DNA of 21,532 nucleotides from Acanthamoeba lenticulata (lineage: Eukaryota > Discosea > Longamoebia > Acanthamoebidae), in the NCBI GenBank assembly GCA_002179805.1, contig NAVB01000479.1, positions 1 through 21,532 on the forward strand, in the 5' to 3' direction. The notes beneath the pieces were generated by a model, which did no database searches, was not told the origin of the DNA, and saw only the letters and a program-made list of their open reading frames with translations. A program made the translations under genes and the position numbers. How positions within the stretch are numbered: position 1 is the stretch's first letter; every line of letters begins with the position of its first letter. Below, piece by piece: positions 1 to 9,600 of this stretch.

Positions 1-3000
1 ATCACATGCAACGGAGAGCGCGCCCTCAGCTCGGCCTACCTCATCGGGTTGGGCGGTCCGTTGCCGGTCTACACGGCCTGGGCCTCCGAGTACACGGACA
101 GCGCCCTCAAGCTCAAGTACTTTTCCGCCGATGCGCTCACCTCGATCAAGTACATGCAAACGAGTGCGTCAAGGACCTTTCCTTCTTTTTCTCTTTTGAG
201 ACATGTTGGGCTAAATGCTGCATGCAGATGACATCGACTTTGGCTCGACTGTGGTACCACTGAGTGAGACGCAGCTCGAACCGATGCCCGACGTGATTGC
301 CGTCAAGGTCAACGCGCATGCCTACAGCTTCACCTACAATGTGCGTTGCGTTGCGTTGCTTCTGCGAACTGCCGCCGCCACTTTGCTAACTCAAGCATGT
401 TAAATGCCACAGTTGCCCGAGCTCCTCAACATGGACTCGATTGTGCTGCATTGGGAAACTGTCGCGGACATCTATCTGAACAAGATCAAGATGTGGAACG
501 ATTCGGCCATCAAGGAGCTGAACCCCACCATCGCCCACCTCCTCCCGGAGCAGGAGATCATCGTGTGCTACGTCACCACGTCCCAGACTTCAGTGCAGGC
601 CGTCATGCAGGCCCTGAGCGACCGCGTGCCCGAGTTCAACACACAAGTGCGACAGCCCGTCTTTATGATGCGTTGTTCAAGTTGTCGGTCGCTCATTGGA
701 CGCAAACTCTGTGTGTGAAACAGGTCGGGCCCGTGTCTCTCCCCCAACTCCCGGTGGCCGCAGAGACCTGGCGCACGCGCAATGTGTCGGCGCTGGGCTC
801 GATGCAGAACCTGCTGCTGGCGACTCCTTACGCCTTTGCCTCCTGGGTCCACTTCTGGACACTCAATGGCGCACCCACGCTCAACTTTGCGCGGATTCCC
901 AATGCCGACGGCACCAACTTGGTCGTGCCCGAGGAGGCGACCATCGTGTCGGCCATCTCCAACTATCAGGGCGCCTCCACGGACCTCTACATCATGATGT
1001 GTACGTCCTGGTGCCTGTGTGTATGCCCAGGGAAGGAAGTTGGACTCACCCGTCGTTGTTCCCTTTCACAACAGCGCCTGGCATGAACAGCTACCCGATG
1101 GTGACGTTCAACGCGCTCATGATCCGCTCGGAGTCGATGTCGGACTTCACCAAGGCCAAGGCCCTTGTCGACTGGATCTACTGGAGTCAAACTGAGTCTA
1201 CCGCCACGCAGATCGCCCGATCGTACGCTCTCAATCTCGGGAGTTTACTGAGTTGACACAGGATCTCACCGGTTGATCTATGTGGAACAGGGCCAACATG
1301 GTGGTGGCGTCGCTGGCCCAACCGGCCAAGGCCAGCTTGCTCGATCAGTTGGCCAGCGTCACCTCAAACGGTGTGCAGGTCTTCTCTCAAGCCAACTGCA
1401 TTTACGAAGGCACCATCTGCTCCGACCAGGGCACCTGCCTCAACGGGGCCTGCGTGTGCAACAGCACGCGCGAGGGCTCGTTCTGCGAGGACGTCAAGAG
1501 TGCGTCTTTTTTTTCCCGCTTAGGCGCTTGGCGCTCACATCGTGCTGACGCTGGTATGGCTGGCCTTGTGTGCAGGCGACAGCGGCACCTCGACTGCCGT
1601 GATCCTGGGTGCCGTGCTGGGCTCGGTCATTCCCGCCTTCCTCCTGCTCATCTGCTGCGCCGTCGCCCTGGGCGCCGGATGCTGGTACCTTGGCCGGTCT
1701 CGCCGCAACGGCCGCCAGGACTGGGAGATCGACTTTGACGAGCTGGAGATGGGCGACATCCTGGGCGCCGGCGGCTACGGCGAGGTCTACCGCGCCATGT
1801 GGAAGGGCACCGAAGTCGCCGTCAAGGTCATTACCGCTGAGGAGCGCGCTGTGGCCAAGGATGTTCAGCGCTCGTTCCGCGACGAGGTCGAGGTGATGAC
1901 GGCGCTGCGCCACCCCAACGTGGTCCTCTTCATGGCCGCTTGCACCAAGCCACCGCGCATGTGCATCGTCATGGAGTTCATGGCCCTCGGCTCCCTCTAC
2001 GACCTCATCCACAACGAGCTCGTGCCGGACCTGCCGCTGCCTCTCATGGTGAGGCTGGCGCTGCAGGCGGCCAAGGGCATGCACTTCCTCCATTCGTCGG
2101 GCATCATCCACCGCGACCTCAAGTCGCTCAACCTGCTGCTCGACAACAAGTGGAACTTGAAGGTCTCCGACTTTGGCCTCACCAAGTTCCGAGGCGACCT
2201 CAAGCGCGACGCGCAGCAGCAACAGCAGCAGGGTTCCATCCACTGGCTGGCGCCCGAGATCTTGGCCGACGAGCCAGGCGTCGATTTCGTTCTTGCAGAT
2301 GTCTACGCGTTCGGCATCATCCTGTGGGAGCTCTTGTCCCGCGAGCAGCCCTACGCTGGCATGTCGCCGGCGGCCATCGCCGTGGCCGTCATCCGCGACG
2401 ACCTCCGTCCCAAGATTCCTCAAGGTATGGCCCACTTGGTGTTGTGTTTACACAAAGGGACGACAAGAGCTGACCATAAAATCACAACAGGCATGCAAGC
2501 CGATCCCGACTACGAGAAGCTGGTGATGGACTGCTGGCACCGGGACCCGACCGTGCGCCCGACCTTCCTCGAGGTCATGACCCGCCTCTCGGCCATGGTC
2601 GGCGGGACCACCAGTGGCGGCAGCTCGACCTCTTCGTCGTCGCTCACGGGCCCGCTGCGCAAGGCCGGCTCGGCCACGAGCAGTTCGTCGGGCGTCCACT
2701 CGCACTCGTCGAGCAGCCTCTCCTCCAGCGACGCCGCGATCGGCATCGGCGGCGGCGCGCGCGAGTTGGTCGGAGGCGTTCGGCCGCCCGAGGGCGAGGT
2801 GGCGCTGGTCTTCACGGACGTCGCCAAGGCCGCGTCGCTCTGGTCGGCCTGCCCCAACGCCATGCGCGACGCGACGCTGCTCCACAACGAGACCCTCCGC
2901 TCGCTGCTGGCCAAGCACCGGGGCTACGAGGCCGTCTTCCTCAAGGAGAAGATCGTCGGCGAGGGCTCCTTCTGCATGGCCTTCTCGTCCATCAGCGATG

Positions 3001-4397
3001 CGCTGGCCTGGTGCGGCGAAGTCCAGCGCAAGCTCCTCACACTCGACTGGCCGGCCGAGCTGCTCGAGCAGCCGGACGTGGTGGAAGAGATCGGCGGGGT
3101 GGACGACCGGGTGGTGTTCCGCGGACTGCGCGTGCGAATGGGTGTGCACGTGGGCACGCCCAAGCTGAGGCGCGATCCGATGTCGCGGCGTGTGGAGTAC
3201 CTCGGCCCGCCCGTGGTCGCCGCCGCCAAGGTGACCGTCCTTGCCCAGGGCGGCCAAATCCTCCTCTCGGGCTCGGCGTACGCCAAGATCACAGCGACGG
3301 AGAGCGGGTTCGATCCGAGCCGCTTCCAGCGCATCGGCTCCACCGAGCTGGACGGCCTGGCCGACGGCGGCAAGGTCTCCATCTACGAGATGAAGGTCCA
3401 GGGCCTCGAGCCGCGCTACTTTGGCAACTTTGGCGCGGCCGTCGACGAGCGCAGCGGCTCGATGAGCGCGGGCAAGGCCTACTCGTCCAACATGATGAGC
3501 GGACGTAGCGCGCGGAGCGACCGTTCGGTGGACCTGGAGAAGCTGGCGAGCGGGACGGGCGAGGACGCCTTTCTCACGGGGGCCAACCTCGTGCGGTGGG
3601 TCATCAAGTACGAGGACATCCAGGTGGGCGACCAGATCGGCACGGGCTCCTACGGCGTCGTCTTCAAGGCCGCCTGGAAGGGCGTCGACGTGGCGGTGAA
3701 GCGGTTCATCAAGCAGAAGCTCGACGAGCGCCACCTGCTCGAGTTCCGCGCTGAAGTGGCGTGCCTGTCGGAGATGCGGCATCCCAACATCGTGCTCTTC
3801 ATCGGCGCGTGCCTGCGCATGCCCAACCTGTGCCTCATCACCGAGTGGGTCAAGCAGGGCTCGCTCAAGAACCTCCTCGCCAACAACAGCATCAAGCTGC
3901 CATGGCAGCTGCGGCTGCGGATGCTGCGCGACGCCGCCCGCGGCATTCATTATCTCCACTCGCTCGAGCCCTGCATTGTCCACCGAGATCTCAAGCCGTC
4001 GAACCTGCTGGTGGACGAGAGCTGGAACGTGAAGGTGGCCGACTTTGGCTTTGCCCGCATCAAGGAGGAGAACACGACGATGACGCGGTGCGGCACGCCG
4101 GCGTGGACGGCGCCGGAGGTGATCCGCGGGGAGCACTACTCGGAGAGCGCCGACGTGTACAGCTTCTCCCTGGTGATGTGGGAGGTGGTGACGAGGAAGC
4201 AGCCCTTCGCCGGGCGCAACTTCATGGGCGTCACGCTCGACGTGCTCGAGGGCAAGCGACCCCAGGTGCCCGCCGACTGCCCCGCCGACTTTGCCGCGCT
4301 GATGCAGCAGTGCTGGAGCGCCAAGCCGAAGAAGCGGCCGACGATGGAGGACGTCGTCCAGTTCTTCAACAGTAGCATCGGAACAAACGAAGTCTGA
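1..4397 (+). CDS. Receptor with PstS-like ectodomain, EGF module, TM helix, kinase, cyclase-like domain and second kinase (5' partial)
   Basis: Single-pass receptor, probably at the plasma membrane. Exons I place: <1-163, 228-340, 413-646, 724-1000, 1075-1222, 1291-1499, 1576-2424, 2491-4397; they sum to 3900 nt (1299 residues plus stop) in one frame. The window opens inside a PstS-like binding domain (DIDFGSTVVPL; ELL/WET..DIYLNK..MWND). A six-cysteine EGF-like module follows (about 1396-1495), then a membrane helix (about 1600-1690). Kinase 1 (about 1750-2600) has GAGGYGEV, VAVK, HRDLKSLN, DFG and LAPE. A class III cyclase-like domain spans about 2790-3410. Kinase 2 (about 3615-4375) has GTGSYGVV, VAVK, HRDLKPSN, DFG and TAPE. 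All kinase catalytic motifs are present, so both kinases should be active. A Ser-rich linker (2620-2740) joins kinase 1 to the cyclase. It is the paralogue of the gene at 13415-18986, which guided the splice calls. Ligand unknown. The start codon lies left of the window. Confidence 0.9.
3531..3869 (+). repeat. Near-identical paralogous block (partner 18105-18443)
   Basis: This stretch of the first receptor, covering the start of kinase 2, matches 18105-18443 of the second receptor with about six mismatches in 339 nt by eye, synonymous sites included. Long identical runs also occur in kinase 1 and at the start of the cyclase-like domain. Confidence 0.85.
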
Positions 4398-4425
4398 GGC
4401 CATAACAGAAAAGAAAAACAACAAA

Positions 4426-4435
4426 AATAAATAAA
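4426..4435 (+). promoter_or_regulatory. Overlapping polyadenylation signals of the first receptor gene
   Basis: Two overlapping AATAAA hexamers (4426-4431 and 4430-4435) lie about 30 nt after the TGA stop at 4395-4397, in an A-rich stretch. Position and sequence fit a poly(A) signal; the cleavage site cannot be seen. Confidence 0.6.
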
Positions 4436-4579
4436 TGTTTCATTTCATTTATCTTCTCAATTCCGCTGGTCACGCTTCGGGGTCGGGGGACCCACCGAGA
4501 ACTTTTGCAGATGTCACACCATTTAGCTGAAGCTGAAGCACTTGAACCCTCCAGAGCTCAGCAGGAGACAACATAGTTG

Positions 4580-6583
4580 ATGGACCCGCTTCAGGCGCTA
4601 CCCGTAGAAGTTGGTGTATTAGTGCTCCAGCACTGTTTGCCCGCAAGCACAACTGATAACACTGCAACACCTTCTTGTCCGCGCAACGCAGCTCACCAGC
4701 TGGTCACCCTCGCTCTGGTGCGCACTTCTCCTCTTCTTCTCAACTTGAGGACAGGAGCTAAAGAGGTTGTCCTTGGGCAGGTGAGCAAATGGTGGAATGA
4801 GATTGTGCAAACCTATGAAACAACCCTCTGGCGGTGTGCTTGGCGCCAGTTGTGTTCCACGCACCCACGCACGTTTACCAGACTACCTCTATTCCCACTC
4901 GTGCCACGGACGATCGTCGAGCGCAGCAGTCCAGCTGCGGCCCAGCGCCTCAACGCGCTGCACGACAAAAGCAAGACGTTCGATGTCAAGAAGTACTGGC
5001 GGGCCTGCTGCGACGCTGCGCGTCGGCGCCAGATGGTACACTCCCCAGCTACAACAGGAAAAGTAAATCGAAATGAACAGACAATTTATATCCTGCCCAT
5101 GGAGCTGATGAGTCCACATGATGTGCAGGGCTATTGCAACCAGGGACCTCAGCGATTCCGCATCAGACGATTGACACTGTGTGATATGTGGAAGAACATA
5201 TTCCTCACATCGGACAACAAGCAATGGTCCATCAGCAACTCCTATGGTACTCAAACAGTGTTGTGAGTAGGGGCGATTGGTAGCGATTTGGCCTGATGAA
5301 AAGGGCTCAACCACAGGAATGGGACTTCCAATCAGAACTTATGACCACATCAACAGCTCAGATGAAACAATCACAAGAAGCATGAAGATTCGACCAACCC
5401 CAAGGGGACTCCAGGTCGTCCGCCTTGCTGAGAATTCAGGTATGAATCGATGAGCTGACAAACAACAACAAAAAAAAGGCCTTGGCTCACTCGTGTCGGG
5501 ACCCAGGTATTCAGCACCATTACGTGGTTCAAGTGTTTGACGTCCAGTCGGCCACGCTCCTGTCTTCGGTGAGGCTTGACGAGTCCCTTGGCGAGTATCA
5601 CAGTGTGGCGGTTTCGCCCAGTGGGCGATGGTTCGTGCTTGTGTCCTTTGGGGCCGGTTTATGCTGATGTTGTCTGACATGTGTGTATATATTGGGCCAG
5701 GCTGGTGCTGCTGTGTGAAAACCCTCACAGCGACATTGGCAGTCGGCGCGTGACGTACTGGGATCTGGACACCATCGAACATGACACACAAGGCTTGTCG
5801 TACGAGCAGCAGATGCAGATGGAGCTCCAGCCAGGGATCGAGTTGGAAATCCAGACCGACCTGTGGACGATGCACGATCGTCTCGACATCATCGCCTTTG
5901 CGTCGCCCGAGCCGGATTCCGCCTACGCTCACAAGCGGACGATAAGCATCTATCGACTCCCTGCGTTTCAGGACAGCATCAAGGCCGGCTCGGACTTGCT
6001 CCTGGCCCAAGCCGTCGTGCCCTGGCGATTCATCACTGGCATGGCCATTTCATCTCGCGCTCTGATTGTCGCCAACGAGAACTGCGATCTGCTCCTCTAT
6101 GAGCTCCCGCGCGACAACCCACGAGGACAGACCACACAGCTTCGTCGTGCCGGCTCCTTTCCAATCCGCATCGCAGCATATTTTGACTGCACTCTCCAAG
6201 TTCAGATGGCCGCCGACGACCGACGACTCTACTTCTATGCCAACTTCGACAAGGAGGATGACGCTGTCCTCGTGTTCGACGTCAACACCATGATAAGAGA
6301 GACCAGCCTCGTTCTGGCGGAGGAACAAGGGGAGGAACCAGGACTCGACAAGACGACTTGGAAACGTTCTCTTGTGGCCAGATTGCCCTGCGACCAGAAG
6401 ATTCGGAGTCCTTTGTGTGGCGAAACGAGTGGTGGCACCCAGACGCGCCATCGGCCGCGACCTTCTCCCGTGAGGACTGTAGTGAGGCTCGTCCACCCAA
6501 AACTCGTCTCGTTGTGCGTCACCCCATCAACCATTGCTGCCGGCTACGGCCATTCCTACTACATCTTCAACTTTGAGAAATAA
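4580..6583 (+). CDS. F-box protein with propeller-like C-terminal region
   Basis: Likely substrate-recognition subunit of an SCF-type ubiquitin ligase, inferred from the F-box. Proposed exons: 4580-4717, 4781-5246, 5317-5439, 5507-5630, 5701-6583, giving 577 residues. The F-box is N-terminal: LPVEVGVLVLQHCL, then after removal of a 63-bp in-frame intron LALVSKWWNEIV and LWRCAWRQL, which restores the usual F-box spacing. The rest contains strand-like segments such as VVQVFDVQSATLLSSV, VAVSPSGRWLVLL and VTYWDLDT, resembling WD40-type blades without clean GH..WD repeats. The 5247 and 5631 donors (GTACTC, GTTCGT) were chosen because they join the reading frames cleanly and are less certain. A 45-bp stretch at 5036-5080 could be one more in-frame intron. 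The first ATG after the upstream gene is used. The substrate cannot be named. Confidence 0.75.
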
Positions 6584-6584
6584 A
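6579..6584 (+). promoter_or_regulatory. Poly(A) signal overlapping the stop codon of the F-box gene
   Basis: AATAAA at 6579-6584 shares the TAA stop (6581-6583). No other AATAAA occurs before the MSH6 start at 6696, so this is the best candidate signal in a 112-bp gap between two same-strand genes. Confidence 0.5.
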
Positions 6585-6695
6585 GCTTGCACACAAGTTG
6601 TTCCCTTGCCAGTTCCTGTCTTCTTGGCAGAAACAAAAAGTCCAAAAATCAAGATTTCCAGTAAAAACAATATTATAAAATTCAATAGATACACA

Positions 6696-9600
6696 ATGGC
6701 CTCACCAGGACGGCGACCACAAACGCAGCAATCACTGGATGGATTCTTTGGTGGCCTGCTGAAGCGCAAGCTCGAAGATGAGGAATCACAAATGCAACAA
6801 CAAACACCTGCTGCATCTCCTGCTGCTGCCGCATGGATAAACAAGCGAAGAAGACTGGAGGAAGAGACGTCGCCTCCCTCTTCTGGTGGCCCACCTAACG
6901 ATTTACCGCCACCATTATGTCCTGGTCACCAGCTTCCCGCCCGCTACCTCGTCGTGAAGAAGAGTGGGCCCAACCTTGGTACGTTTGGCGCCAATTTGCT
7001 TTGCGATTACATCTTGTTTGTTTGTTTTTTTAATTTATGTAAAATTATTCAAAATAAACCTTATCCACCACCTTGTGCAGGCCGACCGTTCTGGGGTTGT
7101 TCTCGGCCACGTGAAGAACAATGTAAGTAACGTTTACGAACACACATCTTCTGTCCTGCCGCTCTTACATACTTCATCCTTTTGTTCATACCTGGCAGGC
7201 AAGTTTTTCCAGTGGGCCGACTCCGCACAGCCCATCTCACCCCCGCGCGAGGCTGTTTCACCTCTAGGCACGTGAAGCCCTCGCGCATGTGGCGTGGCCG
7301 TGCTCTGCTGGCCTTGGGCCTTGGTCGATTCTGATGGATTCGCACAAACAAACAAACAAACAACCAGGCGTGAGCCCCGCGTCTTCGCAGGGCAGAGGGG
7401 AGAGCCCGAGCAAGCCAGGCATCGGAGCCTACTTCTCCGGACGCGCTCTGTTCCAGGCCAACAACAGGGAGGATGGGGAGGTCGAGGAGACCGACGTTGC
7501 GGCAAGAGGAGGCTCGCAGCCGCTGCGCGGCGAGATCGCACCGCCGGCCACCACGACTACAACTTCATCCTTTTTCTCGAGCCCGGTGCCTGCCATGCCC
7601 AAGCGAGGCAGAGACCGTACGTCGGCCTCACACCAGAGCCATTGCTCAGCGGCTCATCGCTCGTCTCTTCTTTTTTGAATGTGCGCAGTCAGCGCGGTGG
7701 TTGCAGCGCTGGCGTCGCCCAAGAAGTCGACCAGCAGGCCGTCCTCACAGCAGACGCCCAGCCCTCCTTCGACGACGTCTCCCTCACCGTCGCCGTCTCC
7801 GTCGCCGTCGCAGGCTGCGCAGTCATCCATGGACCCGCAGCCGTTCGCCAGTGGAACGGTGCCCGACTCCTTTGCGCTTTCCTTTGACGATTGGCCGGAT
7901 GACGAGGTCGATGCTCAATTCGAGCCGCAGCCGACACCGCCTGCCGCGCAAACGTCGACGCGCAACAAGGCGACGGTCACGCTGTCGTCCATCGGGTCAG
8001 CCCAGACCAGCAGGCTAGGATCCCAGTTTGCCGCGGCCTCTGCGCGCACGCAGCCAACATCAACGGCGGCGGCCGCGTCGCAGCTGCAGCCACCGGTGGC
8101 GGGCACACCGCAGTCATGGCAGAGCGCGAGAAGAGGAAATGGGCACCACGCAAGCGCTGCGGCGCCCACCGCAGGCGCTGCTGCGCAAGGACCGCCCAAG
8201 GCCTCAGCTGCTGCGACGCCCATGGTGGGCAGAGGGGTGCAGCTCGGCGGTGGCGGGCAGGCCCGAACGCCTCAGCCCAGCAAGTCAACGGCGACTCTCA
8301 ACGTATGGCGTGTAACGAATTGCAACGAATGATCTCAGTCAGAGCTGACAGTGCGACGTGCTTCTTCTTCATGTGCAGGCCGGAGACGACGACAACGACA
8401 ACGACGGAACAGAGCTGTCGGGCAACACATTTGGAGACACCTGGTTTTGGCTTCGCCGCGAACTCGACGGCGACCGGGTACGTCAGCTTTTTAGCGTCGA
8501 GTGCTGGCAGGCAACTAATGTCTGTTTTGAAAACATTTATTCATCTTTTGTGATTGGTTTGTTGTTGTGCGCAGCGACCTCGTGATGATCCCAATAATGA
8601 CCCATCGACGCTATTCATTCCTAAGTCCGAGTTTGCTCGATTGACGCCAGCTCAGCAGCAATACTGGCTCATCAAGTCCAAGCACTGGGACTCGCTCGTC
8701 TTCTTCCGCGTGGGCAAGTTCTTCGAGCTCTACAACAAAGACGCCGATGTGGGCCACAAGCTCTTCGACCTCAAGGTCGTCATCAAGCCCACCAGGTTTG
8801 GTTCCCACGCTCGCTCTCCCATCAATGCCTGCCTTCCGCTGCTTGGGCTGGAGCTCATGAGGGCACGCGTGGGCGCGCACAGGGGTGGATCGAACATGCG
8901 GCAATGCGGCGTGCCCGTGTCGGCCCTCCAAATGTGGCTGGCCAAGCTGGTCGCGCTGGGATACAAGGTCGTGATCGTCGACGAGACCGAGACCAGCGTC
9001 GGCGCCAAGGTGCGCCAGCGGCAGAGCGCCGAGGGGGACTGGAAGAAGTCCGTGGCCAAGGGACGCACGGACAACCTGGTCGACCGCAAGATCACGCAGG
9101 TGCTCACCGCCGGCACCATCGTCGATGACAGCCTGATGAACGACTCGCGGGCCAACTACATCCTCGCCATCAAGGAGGACATCATCCTCGGTAGAACGTC
9201 CTCCCCTCCGAAAGGCTTCACGGTGGCGCAAGGCTGACCTCGCTTGTTGTGTTGCGTAAAGACGTGGACGGAACGGAGGAGGTCACCTATGGCATTTGCT
9301 TTGTCGACTGCACCACAAGCGAGTTCAACTTGGGCCAGTTTGTGGACGACGCCGAGCGCAACCAGCTCGAGACGCTGCTCCTGCGCATCAAACCCTCGGA
9401 GATCTTGTATGAGAAGGCACGTCTGGCTCACCGCTCAGCGGACCGCACGCACAAGGCTCACGTTCTCATGTTGGGACTGTTGCAACTGCAGGGCCAGTGT
9501 AGCCGGCAGACGCTGCAACTCATCAAGCGCACGGTCATGTGCCCGTTGATGTCGGCTCGCGAGCCCTTTCTGGGCCCCGACGCCACCGTCGAGTACGTGC

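Noticed and set aside
2448..4424. 658-codon open frame antisense to the first receptor
   Set aside because: It mirrors a long GC-rich coding exon, is His/Arg/Val-rich without any domain, and similar frames appear opposite the second receptor (13777-15024, 15293-16843). Codon bias explains them.
4470..4670. Minus-strand 66-codon frame upstream of the F-box gene
   Set aside because: It overlaps the F-box start antisense and has no recognisable features.
6674..6680. TATAAAA before the MSH6 start as a TATA box
   Set aside because: It lies only about 16 nt before the ATG, too near for a normal TATA-to-start distance, and sits in a generally A/T-rich gap.
7289..7395. Coding extension of MSH6 through the CAAA repeat
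   Set aside because: This is the intron between exons 3 and 4. The frame opens only after the previous exon's stop and encodes a low-complexity repeat; splicing 7272-7395 (or 7252-7390) restores frame.
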